Of a stretch of 62,605 bases of DNA, positions 9,304 through 18,782 are shown piece by piece. How positions within the stretch are numbered: the stretch's first letter is position 1; each line of letters begins with the position of its first letter. The position numbers and the translations under genes are program-made. The notes beneath the pieces are model-generated. The model ran no database searches and was not told where the DNA came from. It was given only the letters and a program-made list of their open reading frames with translations. This DNA is from Desulfobacter latus (GTDB lineage Bacteria; Desulfobacterota; Desulfobacteria; Desulfobacterales; Desulfobacteraceae): the NCBI RefSeq assembly GCF_013389365.1, contig NZ_JACADJ010000018.1:1-62605 (forward strand), read 5' to 3'.

Positions 9304-9331
9304 TGACATGTTGTATTCATTGCTTATTTTA
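9304..9331 (+). promoter_or_regulatory. Candidate sigma-70 promoter for dnaG-rpoD
   Basis: TTGACA at 9304-9309 and TATTTT at 9326-9331 are separated by 16 bases. They lie about 27 bases before the dnaG start. The -10 is not ideal, so this is a sequence-only suggestion. Confidence 0.4.
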
Positions 9332-9357
9332 TCTGGATTAAATTAAGATTTGAGATC

Positions 9358-11157
9358 TTGGAGCCTGTACCACCCAAAATGCTGATCCCTGAAGAAAAAA
9401 TTGCAGAGATTTTAGCTGCTTCTGATATTTTTGATGTTGTTTCAGAGGCAGTTATTTTAAAAAAGTCAGGCAGGAGTTACTTTGGTTTATGCCCCTTTCA
9501 TTCCGAAAAAACGCCTTCTTTTTCAGTGAATCCCGATAAACAGATTTTTCATTGCTTTGGATGCAATGCCGGGGGCAACGTCCTGTCTTTTGTCATGAAA
9601 TATCATGGGATCGCCTTTCCCGAAGCCGCAAGGATGCTGGCCAGAAAATACAACATTGTTATTGAAACCCCAAAAATGAATCCGGAACAGCGCAAAGCCG
9701 TTCATACCCGGGAATCTCTTTTCCGTCTGAATAAAAAGGTGATGCAGGCATATACCGATTTTTTCAAGAACCCTTTAAAGGGCACTCCAGCCCGGCAGTA
9801 TCTTGAACGGCGGGGAACCAGTAAACAGATCATTGAACAGTTTCAGATCGGCTACGCCCCGGATGCCTGGGATGCCATTGTTCATGTTTTGAAACAAGAG
9901 AAAGTATCTAAAGGGATTGCAATCAGTTCCGGCCTGGTGCTGGAAAGAAAACAAAAGAATGGGTTTTACGACCGGTTTCGAAACCGGCTGATGTTTCCTA
10001 TTTTTGACATTAACATGCAGGTGGCCGGATTCGGCGGCCGGGTCATGGACGACAGTATGCCCAAATATATGAATTCCCCTGAAACCCCGGTGTACAGTAA
10101 AAGCCGTATTCTTTACGGGTTGCATGCGGCCAAACAGGCGTGCCGCAGGCAGGATCAGGTATTTATTGTGGAAGGCTATTTTGATTTCCTTTCCCTTTAT
10201 CAACACGGGATTAAGAATAGTGTGGCAAGTCTGGGTACGGCCCTGACCCGGGAGCATGTCAGGATTCTTAAAGGTTATGCAACGACCATGATCCTGGTTT
10301 TTGACTCTGATGACGCCGGTATAAAGGCTGCCAAAAGAAGCATTGATATTTTTGTTCAGGAGGGGGTTGATACCCGGATTCTGGTGCTTCCGGGAAACAG
10401 TGACCCTGACGCCTATGTCATGGCCCATGGCCGGGATGCCTTTCTTGAGCTTGCAGGTACTGCCAGGACGGTGATGCAGTTTTTGCTTCAGCTGGCCCTG
10501 GATACCCACGGCACTTCCGTTGAGGGACGTATAAAAATTCTGGACGAAATGAAGCAGCACCTGGCCATGATCCAGGATTATGCGGTCCGTTCAATTTATG
10601 TGCGTGAACTTGCTGAAACACTTAATATTGATGAAAAGGCTGTGCTTGAAAAGGTGAAGGACGCCTATGAAAAACAGGTAAACAGACAGGCCCGTGCCCC
10701 TTTGATTCCTGCGGTTGACACGTTCAAAAACGTTTTGGAATCAGACCCAAGGGAAAAACAAATTCTTTCCATGATGCTTCACTGGCCTGAACTGATATCT
10801 GTTGCCGTGGAAAAAAAGGTGGTTCCCTCCTTTTATTCAAAGCAACTTAAGCGATTAGGTTGTTTAATCATTGACAGCGGAACAGACCCACAAAATATTG
10901 TGGGTGCGGTCATGGCCCGGGTTGAAACCGATGAAGACCGGCAGTTGATTGCATCCATGGCAATGGAAGATTATACCGGGGTTCAGAATCCGGCGTACAC
11001 GTTTGTTGTTCTGATTAACCGGGTTATAAAAATAAAAAATAAAACAGACAGATTAATTGTCAGTGAATTAACAAAAGCAAAAGAGGGCTGTGATGTTGAT
11101 GTGATCAAGCTGCTCAAACTTAAACAGCAGCAAATTCAGCAGTTGCATAACAGTTAA
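9358..11157 (+). CDS. dnaG: DNA primase DnaG
   Basis: 599 residues. It makes RNA primers at the replication fork. The N-terminal CHC2 zinc-binding domain has [11 protein letters not shown] and [11 protein letters not shown] (about 44-75). A catalytic core with the TOPRIM domain follows ([16 protein letters not shown] near 270; [14 protein letters not shown] near 315), then a C-terminal DnaB-interacting region. The listed start is TTG at 9358. ATG 9379 (MLIPEEKI) is also possible and fits the usual short N-terminus; neither has a strong RBS. It forms a dnaG-rpoD pair with a 23-base gap, the macromolecular-synthesis arrangement. Confidence 0.93.
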   Translation: MEPVPPKMLIPEEKIAEILAASDIFDVVSEAVILKKSGRSYFGLCPFHSEKTPSFSVNPDKQIFHCFGCNAGGNVLSFVMKYHGIAFPEAARMLARKYNIVIETPKMNPEQRKAVHTRESLFRLNKKVMQAYTDFFKNPLKGTPARQYLERRGTSKQIIEQFQIGYAPDAWDAIVHVLKQEKVSKGIAISSGLVLERKQKNGFYDRFRNRLMFPIFDINMQVAGFGGRVMDDSMPKYMNSPETPVYSKSRILYGLHAAKQACRRQDQVFIVEGYFDFLSLYQHGIKNSVASLGTALTREHVRILKGYATTMILVFDSDDAGIKAAKRSIDIFVQEGVDTRILVLPGNSDPDAYVMAHGRDAFLELAGTARTVMQFLLQLALDTHGTSVEGRIKILDEMKQHLAMIQDYAVRSIYVRELAETLNIDEKAVLEKVKDAYEKQVNRQARAPLIPAVDTFKNVLESDPREKQILSMMLHWPELISVAVEKKVVPSFYSKQLKRLGCLIIDSGTDPQNIVGAVMARVETDEDRQLIASMAMEDYTGVQNPAYTFVVLINRVIKIKNKTDRLIVSELTKAKEGCDVDVIKLLKLKQQQIQQLHNS

Positions 11158-11180
11158 CGTTAAGCCTTTGGGAGGCATAT

Positions 11181-13064
11181 ATGGCAGAAAAGAACAGCAG
11201 ATCTGAGCAAAGCGTGATGATCGGCAAGGATGAAATGCGCAGGCTCATCAAAAAGGGAGAGAAAACAGGTGTCCTGTCCTTTGCTGAAATTAACGACGCC
11301 ATTTCAGATGATTTGCAATCCTTTGAGCAGATAGATGATATTGTCATTCAGTTTAAGGAACTGGGTATTGAACTGGTTGATGACAGAGGCAAGGAGACGT
11401 CTGCCATTAAACCAGGTAAGACCAAACCCGCCAAAAAGACTTCCCGGCCATCAAAAAACAAAAGAGTCAACAGCTCTGTATCCCGTGAGGGTAATGATGA
11501 AGACGGCCTTGAAAACGATGTGGATAAGAAGGGGAGTAAGGAGGGGTCACTCTCTTCCGGGCGAGACCGTGCCGATATGGAATTTGGTGCGGTCACTGAT
11601 CCCGTGAAGATGTATCTTAAAGAGATGGGGATGGTGACCCTGCTCAGCCGTGAAGGTGAAATTGAGATCGCCAAAAAAATAGAGGTTGGGGAACGGGATG
11701 TACTGCGGGCCATGCTGGATTGTCCTTTGGCGCTGAATACCATTTTTATGTACGGTCAAAAAATGGAAGAGAGGGCCATGCGGCCCAAGCATGTACTCCG
11801 GGACGTGGATGAGGGAGACGGGGTGGTTGATGAAGTTTCCAAACAGGAAAAATTCCTTGAATCCTTAGCTCGGATAAGAACCTTGCATGCAGAGAATCAA
11901 TTCTGCCGTGATCAGCTTCAGAACATCAGGAAAAGTACAAAAAAATACAGTAATCTCAGGGAACAGATTGACTGCAACACCGAAGAAATTTTTGAACTGC
12001 TTAAAAGTTGGCGATTTGAATCCAATGTCATTGATAACATAGAAAAAAGTATCAGAAACACAATAATCTGGTTTAAAACCGTAGACAATCTGTTGGCCAA
12101 GTGTGCAAAGACGTTTAATGTCCAGCCCAGCACCATGATGAAACAGACGAAAAGTCTGGCTGTTTTTGTTGAATGGGCCACGGCAAGAAGTGAAATTACT
12201 TCGGATCGTGCCGTCACTCTTTTTAATGATATTCAGGCGCTGTGCGATCAGATTACAGAAAAAAAAGACTCTGTCAAAGGCGGTGTGGAGGATCTAAACA
12301 CAATTATTCAGGGGATTGAAATCGGGCGCAAAAAAGCGGATTCCGCCAAACGTGAACTGGTCCGCGCCAATTTAAGACTTGTGGTAAGTATTGCCAAAAA
12401 ATATACCAACAGGGGGCTGCAGTTCCTTGATTTGATCCAGGAAGGCAATATCGGTTTGATGAAGGCCGTGGATAAATTTGAATATCGCCGGGGATATAAG
12501 TTTTCCACATATGCCACCTGGTGGATTCGCCAGGCCATTACCCGTGCCATTGCAGACCAGGCCAGAACCATCAGGATTCCGGTTCATATGATCGAAACCA
12601 TCAACAAGCTGATTCGGACCTCCAGGTACCTGGTTCAAGAGATGGGTAAAGAACCGTCCCCTGAAGAAATTGCCGAAAAAATGGAAATCCCCATTGATAA
12701 GGTCCGGCGGGTACTTAAGATTGCCAAGGAGCCTATTTCCCTTGAAACACCCATTGGTGAGGAAGAAGACAGCCATCTTGGGGATTTCATTGAGGATAAG
12801 AAATTTTCTATTCCTTCCGAGGCCGCCATTGATTTAAGCCTTGCCGAACAGACGCGTAAAATACTGGCAACGCTCACGCCCAGGGAGGAAAAAGTGTTAA
12901 GGATGCGTTTTGGTATTGGAGAAAAGTCTGATCACACGTTAGAAGAAGTTGGAAAGGATTTTACCGTGACCAGGGAGCGTATTCGTCAGATTGAAGCCAA
13001 GGCCTTGCGTAAACTTCGTCATCCGACCCGGAGTAAAAAGCTGAAAACTTTTATAGAAAATTAG
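11181..13064 (+). CDS. rpoD: Primary sigma factor RpoD (sigma-70)
   Basis: 627 residues. Region 1.1 is at the N-terminus, followed by a low-complexity Lys-rich linker. Region 1.2 is [20 protein letters not shown] (about 140) and a large non-conserved region precedes region 2 ([20 protein letters not shown] and [20 protein letters not shown]). Region 3 follows, and region 4.2 has the helix-turn-helix [20 protein letters not shown]. It recognises housekeeping promoters. RBS GGGAGG lies 7 bases before the ATG. Confidence 0.96.
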   Translation: MAEKNSRSEQSVMIGKDEMRRLIKKGEKTGVLSFAEINDAISDDLQSFEQIDDIVIQFKELGIELVDDRGKETSAIKPGKTKPAKKTSRPSKNKRVNSSVSREGNDEDGLENDVDKKGSKEGSLSSGRDRADMEFGAVTDPVKMYLKEMGMVTLLSREGEIEIAKKIEVGERDVLRAMLDCPLALNTIFMYGQKMEERAMRPKHVLRDVDEGDGVVDEVSKQEKFLESLARIRTLHAENQFCRDQLQNIRKSTKKYSNLREQIDCNTEEIFELLKSWRFESNVIDNIEKSIRNTIIWFKTVDNLLAKCAKTFNVQPSTMMKQTKSLAVFVEWATARSEITSDRAVTLFNDIQALCDQITEKKDSVKGGVEDLNTIIQGIEIGRKKADSAKRELVRANLRLVVSIAKKYTNRGLQFLDLIQEGNIGLMKAVDKFEYRRGYKFSTYATWWIRQAITRAIADQARTIRIPVHMIETINKLIRTSRYLVQEMGKEPSPEEIAEKMEIPIDKVRRVLKIAKEPISLETPIGEEEDSHLGDFIEDKKFSIPSEAAIDLSLAEQTRKILATLTPREEKVLRMRFGIGEKSDHTLEEVGKDFTVTRERIRQIEAKALRKLRHPTRSKKLKTFIEN

Positions 13065-13117
13065 GCATCCTTCATTAGGCATGTTGACAAAAGACCTATG
13101 CTACTGTCCTAAATTGA

Positions 13118-13150
13118 GTGCTTTTCAAAAATGCATAGCCTGAAAAGCAC
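13118..13150. repeat. Perfect 10-bp hairpin after rpoD
   Basis: GTGCTTTTCA and TGAAAAGCAC form a perfect stem around a 13-base loop, 53 bases after the rpoD stop. No T-run follows, so it is either a factor-dependent terminator or an end of the adjacent IS-like remnant. Confidence 0.55.
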
Positions 13151-13158
13151 ATCACAAT

Positions 13159-13205
13159 CCGTCAATTCATCCCCGAAGCTAAAGACTTAGGGGTTTTCTT
13201 GCCGG
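13159..13205. repeat. Solo right-end hairpin of an IS200/IS605-like element
   Basis: The pattern is CCGTCAATTCATCCCC, a short loop with GCTAAAGAC, then GGGGTTTTCTTGCCGG. It matches the ends at 16249-16295 and 62490-62540. Subterminal hairpins flanked by such CGGCAA/TTGCCG bases are typical of IS200/IS605 and ISC right ends. No transposase is next to this copy, so it is a remnant. Confidence 0.6.
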
Positions 13206-13310
13206 TTTTTTATAAACCCCCAGCTTTGCCGGGGAAATTTTCAGAGTTTGACATTTGCGGGAAATATCCTACTATATTGATTTTAAAAACTTCAAGAAAA
13301 GGAGTGTCCA

Positions 13311-13892
13311 ATGGCCGTATCATTGACAAAAGGCGGAAACATTTCATTGGAAAAAGTGGCGCCGGGACTTATCAGTATTGCACTGGGGCTGGGCTGGGAT
13401 CAGATTGAAAAAAAAGGCTTGTTCGGGAAAAAAAAAGTGAGTGTCGATCTGGATGCTTCCTGCCTTTTGTTCGATGCGAACAGAAACCTTGTGGATGCCG
13501 TCTGGTTTCAGCAATTAAAAAGTAAAGACGGTTCCATTGTCCATACAGGCGATGATCTCACCGGAGGGGGAAAGGCAGGCACGCCCAATGAAGTCATTAA
13601 TGTCCATTTTAATACGGTTCCCGATAACATCACGACGCTGGTATTTACGGTGAATAGTTTTTCTTCCGACACCTTTGACGGGGTACCCAATGCGTTTTGT
13701 GTACTCAGAGATCAAAAAACCAATGAAGAGATTGCACGGTATAACCTTTCCGTTGAAGGAGGCGGGTATACCGGACTTGTGATTGCAAAACTTTATCGCC
13801 ACAATGGGGCATGGAAATTCAAAGCCCTTGGCGAATGGGGAAAAGGAAGAACATTTGATGAGTTGTTGCCTGCTATTATCCCGTGTATTTAA
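13311..13892 (+). CDS. TerD-family protein (TerZ/TerX-like)
   Basis: 193 residues, one TerD domain. The N-terminus VSLTKGGNISLEKVAPGL and the calcium-site segments DLDASCLLF and TGDDLTGGG fit the family. The insert KKGLFGKKK after GLGWDQ resembles TerZ-type members. TerD domains bind Ca2+ and take part in membrane-linked stress and tellurite responses. RBS AAAAGGAG. It is the first gene of the Ter cluster and 35 bases before the next TerD gene. Confidence 0.88.
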   Translation: MAVSLTKGGNISLEKVAPGLISIALGLGWDQIEKKGLFGKKKVSVDLDASCLLFDANRNLVDAVWFQQLKSKDGSIVHTGDDLTGGGKAGTPNEVINVHFNTVPDNITTLVFTVNSFSSDTFDGVPNAFCVLRDQKTNEEIARYNLSVEGGGYTGLVIAKLYRHNGAWKFKALGEWGKGRTFDELLPAIIPCI

Positions 13893-13927
13893 CTGTTTTG
13901 TAACCTCTAAAATTAAGGAGAAAAAAA

Positions 13928-14512
13928 ATGGCCGTATCCTTGAGCAAAGGCGAACGGGTTTCATTATCCAAAGAAGCACCTGGATTATCTAAAATTCAAG
14001 TAGGGCTGGGATGGGATCAAAGAACAACGGATGGATCGGACTTTGACCTTGATGCATCTGTTTTTCTGCTGGATGAGACAGGGAAAGTGCGAAGTGAGAG
14101 TGATTTTGTCTATTACAACAATTTGAAAGCCGTTAACGGTGCCGTCGAGCATATGGGGGACAATTTGACCGGTGCGGGTGAGGGCGACGATGAAGTGGTC
14201 AAGATCAATTTGAAGCAACTGGAAACAGAAGATCCGGGGCTTGTAAAAATTTCATTTGTCGTGACAATTCATGAAGCTGAGGCGCGAAAACAAAATTTCG
14301 GACAGGTGAACAATGCCTTTATCCGTGTCCTCAACCAGGACAACGATCAAGAACTCGTCCGCTTCGACCTGACCGAAGATTATTCAATGGAAACGGCCAT
14401 GATTTTTGGTGAAGTCTATTTCAAAGGCGGAGAATGGCGATTCACAGCGGTGGGACAAGGCTATGAAGGGGGACTGGCAGCCGCATGTAACCAGTTTGGA
14501 ATCAATATTTAG
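13928..14512 (+). CDS. TerD-family protein (TerD/TerE type), paralogue A
   Basis: 194 residues, canonical single-domain TerD. The motifs [33 protein letters not shown] and [18 protein letters not shown] carry the acidic Ca2+-binding residues. It is nearly identical along its length to the protein at 14666, so the two are recent tandem duplicates. RBS AAGGAG with a run of A before the ATG. Confidence 0.93.
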   Translation: MAVSLSKGERVSLSKEAPGLSKIQVGLGWDQRTTDGSDFDLDASVFLLDETGKVRSESDFVYYNNLKAVNGAVEHMGDNLTGAGEGDDEVVKINLKQLETEDPGLVKISFVVTIHEAEARKQNFGQVNNAFIRVLNQDNDQELVRFDLTEDYSMETAMIFGEVYFKGGEWRFTAVGQGYEGGLAAACNQFGINI

Positions 14513-14665
14513 TTCTGTCGGTTCGACAGGATTGCAAGCCTGTGGCGTACAGATATGACCTGGGCAGCAAGTCCGGGCAGATGCGATGACACAGGCGCTT
14601 CTCATAATTCGTACCAATTCGTACCAAATGGGTAAGAACAAATAAGAAGAAAGGATCACAAAAAA

Positions 14666-15250
14666 ATGGCGGTATCTTTGAGTAAAGGCGGGCGGGTTTC
14701 ACTGTCCAAGGAAGCGCCGGGATTATCTAAAATCCAAATCGGGCTGGGATGGGATGAAAGAACCACGGATGGCTCCGAATATGACCTTGATGCATCCGTT
14801 TTTTTATTGAACGCAGACAGTAAAGTTCGTAGTGACACTGATTTTGTATTCTATAACAATTTAAAAGCCGTCAACGGCGCTGTCGAACATATGGGAGACA
14901 ATCTGACCGGTGGCGGTGACGGCGATGATGAAGTCATCAACGTCAATTTAAAACAGATGGAAACCGAAGCGTCGGATGTCGTTAAAATATCCGTTGTCGT
15001 GACCATTCATGAGGCAGAGACCCGGAAGCAAAATTTTGGACAGGTAAACAATGCCTTTATCCGTATCGTGAACCAGGATAACAATCAAGAAATTGTCCGC
15101 TTTGACCTGACCGAAGATTATTCAATGGAAACGGCCATGATTTTTGGTGAAGTCTATTTCAAAGGGGGAGAATGGCGCTTTACAGCGGTAGGGCAGGGCT
15201 ATGAAGGGGGCCTGTCAGCGGCCTGCAAACAGTTTGGAGTCAATATCTGA
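14666..15250 (+). CDS. TerD-family protein (TerD/TerE type), paralogue B
   Basis: 194 residues, tandem paralogue of the preceding gene, with the same start sequence, [19 protein letters not shown] and [14 protein letters not shown]. Differences cluster on the surface-exposed N-terminal half while the C-terminal 70 residues are almost unchanged. The 153-base spacer holds a short direct repeat (AATTCGTACC twice) and nothing else clear. RBS AAAGGA before the ATG. Confidence 0.93.
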   Translation: MAVSLSKGGRVSLSKEAPGLSKIQIGLGWDERTTDGSEYDLDASVFLLNADSKVRSDTDFVFYNNLKAVNGAVEHMGDNLTGGGDGDDEVINVNLKQMETEASDVVKISVVVTIHEAETRKQNFGQVNNAFIRIVNQDNNQEIVRFDLTEDYSMETAMIFGEVYFKGGEWRFTAVGQGYEGGLSAACKQFGVNI

Positions 15251-15276
15251 TAATTTGGCGTTTCGACTTTGAATTT

Positions 15277-15312
15277 TTGCCTCGTTTTTGTTTTTCAACA
15301 GAAACGAGGCAA
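15277..15312. repeat. 11-bp hairpin after the TerD genes
   Basis: TTGCCTCGTTT and AAACGAGGCAA form a perfect stem 26 bases after the stop of the TerD paralogue. The T-run lies inside the loop side rather than after the stem, so it may be a weak terminator or an mRNA 3'-end stabiliser. Confidence 0.5.
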
Positions 15313-15413
15313 TGTGTTGTTCAAGAATTTCAGTCTGATACATGATCATTCAGTGATAATAACGGTATTGCCGCAAGGTAGACACCTTTCCATATGGTGC
15401 AAAGGATAGCGAT

Positions 15414-15914
15414 ATGGGTGAAACAAAGGGCTCTCTTGGAGAAAAATTGAAAATTATTTCAGGATCTGCATGCTATTTGGGATACGCCCCTGTGATGCCT
15501 GGGACATTTGGGGCACTTCCCGGTATTGCCATCTATTATTTTCTCTGGAAGTTTTCAGCGCCTGATTTTTTATGGGTGGGACTATTTTTATCGGTCTTTT
15601 TGCTTGGGGTTCTCAATTACTATTTGACCCCTTGGGCCGTGGTGTACTGGAAATCCAAGGATCCGTCCCAGTTCATTCTTGATGAAATTATCGGATTCCT
15701 CTGCGTACCGCTGTTTTACGGTACCCATCAGTTTGCAAAGACGGCGCTTTGGGGATTTATTTTATTCCGGGTACTGGACATCATTAAAATATTTCCGGCA
15801 AACTATGTAGACAAGCATGTGGGCGGTTCCACAGGCATTCTTTTTGACGATGTTATTTCAGGCGGATATGCGGCATTTTGTCTGTTTTTGTTAGATTTTT
15901 TTCAACTTATTTAA
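15414..15914 (+). CDS. pgpA: Phosphatidylglycerophosphatase A
   Basis: 166 residues. It removes phosphate from phosphatidylglycerophosphate at the inner membrane. The family motifs are visible: LGYAPVMPGTFGALPG near 25, FILDEIIGF near 88, ILFRVLDIIKIFPANYVD near 120 and GGSTGILFDDVISGGYA near 140. Several hydrophobic segments are present. Its place between ter genes may be chance or reflect the membrane theme of the cluster. It is followed by the ISC-type remnant. Confidence 0.88.
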   Translation: MGETKGSLGEKLKIISGSACYLGYAPVMPGTFGALPGIAIYYFLWKFSAPDFLWVGLFLSVFLLGVLNYYLTPWAVVYWKSKDPSQFILDEIIGFLCVPLFYGTHQFAKTALWGFILFRVLDIIKIFPANYVDKHVGGSTGILFDDVISGGYAAFCLFLLDFFQLI

Positions 15915-15951
15915 AAAATTCGTTTTAGTGATACGCCACTATTGTGTCTAT

Positions 15952-16193
15952 GTCGTCAACTACCCCTCGGCTGAAGACCGAGGGGCTTGAAAAGGCCCCA
16001 AAGTTGACCAGTCTAAGTGCTTCGAGCACTACGTTAGATCGGAAATAGGTACCCTGGGGTGCTCGCCAGCTCCAGGCTCTACGGCAAGTGGTTAAACAGG
16101 TTTAAGGGGTTAGCCGGTGCTGCTTGCGCCAAACCCGATCATAACATTGACGAGGCAAACATTACCCCGGAAACGGGTGTTGAGCCCTGGCAT
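15952..16193 (+). ncRNA. Candidate HEARO / IscB omega RNA without its ORF
   Basis: The stretch opens with GTCGTCAACTACCCCTCGG and a stem CCCCTCGG / CCGAGGGG (15963-15985). Several G/C-rich pairings follow, including CTTCGAGCACTACGTTAGAT and the CCCCGG...ACGGGTGTT segment before the ATG at 16194. Layout and sequence agree with HEARO RNAs, which lie directly 5' of iscB and guide the IscB nickase. In that system the targeting guide is the flanking DNA just 5' of the scaffold, here before 15952. Recognition is from memory of the family; a covariance model would decide. Confidence 0.6.
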
Positions 16194-16295
16194 ATGGCTG
16201 TTTAAATATTATATGCCTTTTACAAAAAATATTTTTAACCAAAAGGAGGCGGCAATTCCTCCCCTGAGCTAAAGACTCAGGGGTTTCCTTGCCGC
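15952..16295 (+). mobile_element. Internally deleted ISC (IscB-type) element
   Basis: After the RNA the sequence reads ATGGCTGTTT (16194-16203), which fits the conserved IscB start Met-Ala-Val-Phe, but the frame stops at once (TAA 16203-16205). About 45 bases later comes the right-end hairpin (16249-16295, GCGGCAA / TTGCCGC with CCCCTGAG / CTCAGGGG inside). Left end with RNA and right end are kept and the whole nuclease ORF is gone. The result is a 344-bp non-autonomous element inserted between pgpA and the TerA-like gene. Confidence 0.6.
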
Positions 16296-16300
16296 ATTTT

Positions 16301-17485
16301 ATGAAATTGAAGACAATGGTTCCAGGCCAAAGGTGCAAACTGCATGACCTGCCCCTTGGGCATCTCTTTGACGTGGAGATCTCACTGTCGTTCACAGAGT
16401 CAATTCTCGTTGATATCAGTTGCTTTGGTGTCGATGCCCAAAATCAACTCTCTGACGACCGATATATGATTTTTTATAATCAAAAACGCTCCCCATGCGG
16501 TGCACTCGCTATTGTCAAGGATGATGTTTCGAACAGCCATACCTTTCAAGTCAACCTTGATCAACTCCCCGAAACGGTCCAAAAACTGGTTTTTACGGCA
16601 ACCATTGATGGGGCAGGGACAATGAAGGCTCTGAAAACGGGGGCATTGACGCTTCGCGATCATACGGGAAGCGGAGCCGAGTTCAAATTTAACAGCGCGT
16701 CCTTGAATCAGGAAAAGGCCCTGATTATTGCTGAAGTTTATTTAAAGAATCAATGGCGTCTGGCAGCGGTTGCCCAAGGGTTCAATGAAGGGTTGGGCGC
16801 ATTGCTCAGACATTTCGGCGGTGAGGAAGAAACTGCGCCGCAAGCGACATCGACACCCCCTCCACCGCCCTCTCTCCCTGAAAAAAAAGTCAGTTTGAGT
16901 AAGATCACGCTGGAAAAAAAGGGCGACAAGAAGTCCATCTCCCTTGAAAAATCGGCTAAAAATACCATACATGTCAATTTAAACTGGGATGCGCCCCAAT
17001 CTAAAAAGCTCTCCTTTTTTGGATCCGATGCGGCACCGGATCTGGATCTGGGCTGCATGTTTCGCCTTAAAGACGGCAACGCCGGGGTCATACAACCCCT
17101 TGGGAACAATTTCGGCAGCCAACACCAGCTTCCCTATATCCTTCTTGATCAAGACGATCGCAGCGGCAGCAGCGCAGCCGGGGAAAATTTGACCATCTAC
17201 AAGCCTGAGCTGATTGATGTTATCATGATTTTTGCGTTTATTTACAAAGGGGCAAAGGATTTTACCACCGTCAATGGCCGTGTGACGGTTAGGGATCACA
17301 AGGGCAATGAGATCTATATCAAACTGGATTCGCCGGATCCAAGACATGCCTTCTGCGCCACATGCAGTTTTACAAATACAGGCGAATCCCTTGATCTGAG
17401 GAAGGAAGAGCTTTATTTTCCAGGGCATCAAGATGCGGACAAACATTTTGGCTTTGGATTTCGTTGGAAAAGAGGCATCAAATAA
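16301..17485 (+). CDS. TerA-like protein with two TerD-type domains
   Basis: 394 residues from ATG 16301. A TTG at 16289 is in frame but lies in the hairpin of the ISC remnant, so it is not favoured. Domain 1 (about 1-165) is a divergent TerD fold ending RLAAVAQGFNEGLGALLRHFG. A Pro/Thr linker (about 170-190) leads to a second domain that starts VSLSKITLEKKGDKKSISLE and keeps DLDLGCMFRLKDG. This two-domain layout is that of TerA. The mobile remnant ends only 5 bases before the start codon, so the native promoter and RBS may have been displaced. Confidence 0.8.
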   Translation: MKLKTMVPGQRCKLHDLPLGHLFDVEISLSFTESILVDISCFGVDAQNQLSDDRYMIFYNQKRSPCGALAIVKDDVSNSHTFQVNLDQLPETVQKLVFTATIDGAGTMKALKTGALTLRDHTGSGAEFKFNSASLNQEKALIIAEVYLKNQWRLAAVAQGFNEGLGALLRHFGGEEETAPQATSTPPPPPSLPEKKVSLSKITLEKKGDKKSISLEKSAKNTIHVNLNWDAPQSKKLSFFGSDAAPDLDLGCMFRLKDGNAGVIQPLGNNFGSQHQLPYILLDQDDRSGSSAAGENLTIYKPELIDVIMIFAFIYKGAKDFTTVNGRVTVRDHKGNEIYIKLDSPDPRHAFCATCSFTNTGESLDLRKEELYFPGHQDADKHFGFGFRWKRGIK

Positions 17486-17588
17486 TTCGATCATTCTATC
17501 ATTTGTCTAAGGCGGCTGAACCGCAGAAACTAGAGACAAAAAAAGACGTGGGGTGGGGCAGCCTGTGCCCAGAAGGAGCGTATCAAAC

Positions 17589-18782
17589 GTGCAAGATTTT
17601 TATCACCTGAAAAGAGAAAACAACCCCCTTCGGGAAGATGCCTTTACAGTCTCATGCCTTGGCAAACTCTTCCCTGCGTCATTCTCGGAGTTGATCCGGT
17701 TTCGCCATGGGTTGTCAACATTGCTTGATGACATTGCGTCAGCGCCTTTATCCTTATCTTTTCAGCCATCTCTTCCCAAGAGCGGGTGTGTCTACGATAA
17801 GATGGCACCGTTTGAAAAAGAGAAAATTTTGATTGTCGGATTGACTGAATCCGGTATTATTCCCGCTTTTTTAATGTATTTGGAATCGCGTAAGAGAGAT
17901 TTGAAAAGCCATCTGATCTATTCCAGCCGCCGGCCCATCGCCGGCATGGCATTCAATGAAATCCATTCCCATGGCCCAAATCATGTGCTGCCCCTTGCAG
18001 GTTCAGGTGCCGTGTTTAAAGAGATATGGATCGTCGAGGATGAAATCACCAGCGGCAATACCGTGATGAATTTAATGGGCCGATTACGGCGGCATATGCA
18101 CATGGAGCGCGTTCGGATATTTGCTTTTGCCGATTTTAGAACCCAAGATCAAAAAGCAGCGCTCATTTTTGAAACGGCCAAACAACAGATTCGTTGCAGT
18201 GTCCATATTCCGGATTTTTTCAACGGCCATGGCAGGGTACCCGGCACAACAGAACATGAAAACCCGGGAACCTGTAAAGAGGGTGCGTTTCAAATTTTTC
18301 AGGAACGTTTCGTCCCCAAGGTTTCGCCCCCTTTTAGAGACGATGCCGATTGGCATGGCTGGCATCTGCCGTTTAGCCGTCCTGCGCTCGGCGTCATGTC
18401 CGGTCATTTTTTTGATCCGGTATTCCGGGCGCTTCCCTCTGATATTTCCGGAGGAACCATTTTAACTGTGGGAGAAGCCGTGGATTTGGCAGCCTGCCTG
18501 GCCTGGTCGAATCGGAAAATCGCTTTTCAGCAAATTTCGTTAAGTCCCTGGCAAGTGGATCAACAGACCATTTTCAGTAGAATGACATTTGCGGATCGGT
18601 ATTATCTTTATAATTACGATCGCCTTGACGGCCCGGTTTTCATACTTTCCGATCCGGTTGACAGGAGCATTGAAATTGAAGTCATTGAAAAATTGAGGGA
18701 ACATGGTATTTGTGTAACACCATTGACCTTTGTGGCAGAAAAAGAAGAAACGAAAAGGATCGCTTGTATTGATGGGCAATAA
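17589..18782 (+). CDS. Phosphoribosyltransferase of the Ter biosynthetic module (PRTase-TRSP type)
   Basis: 397 residues from GTG 17589, chosen because AAGGAG (17573-17578) precedes it; GTG 17553 would add 12 residues. The PRPP-binding loop IWIVEDEITSGNT lies near 146-158, preceded by LIVGLTESGIIP and a SSRRP segment, as in the PRTases of Ter operons. The C-terminal third is a separate domain (TRSP-like). In Ter systems this enzyme is thought to help make a nucleoside-like metabolite together with ATP-grasp, HAD and PELOTA-domain proteins. It overlaps the next gene. Confidence 0.75.
   Translation: MQDFYHLKRENNPLREDAFTVSCLGKLFPASFSELIRFRHGLSTLLDDIASAPLSLSFQPSLPKSGCVYDKMAPFEKEKILIVGLTESGIIPAFLMYLESRKRDLKSHLIYSSRRPIAGMAFNEIHSHGPNHVLPLAGSGAVFKEIWIVEDEITSGNTVMNLMGRLRRHMHMERVRIFAFADFRTQDQKAALIFETAKQQIRCSVHIPDFFNGHGRVPGTTEHENPGTCKEGAFQIFQERFVPKVSPPFRDDADWHGWHLPFSRPALGVMSGHFFDPVFRALPSDISGGTILTVGEAVDLAACLAWSNRKIAFQQISLSPWQVDQQTIFSRMTFADRYYLYNYDRLDGPVFILSDPVDRSIEIEVIEKLREHGICVTPLTFVAEKEETKRIACIDGQ

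Noticed and set aside
13084-13112. Promoter TTGACA...TCCTAA after rpoD
   Set aside because: The -10 match is poor and an IS-like remnant lies between it and the TerD gene.
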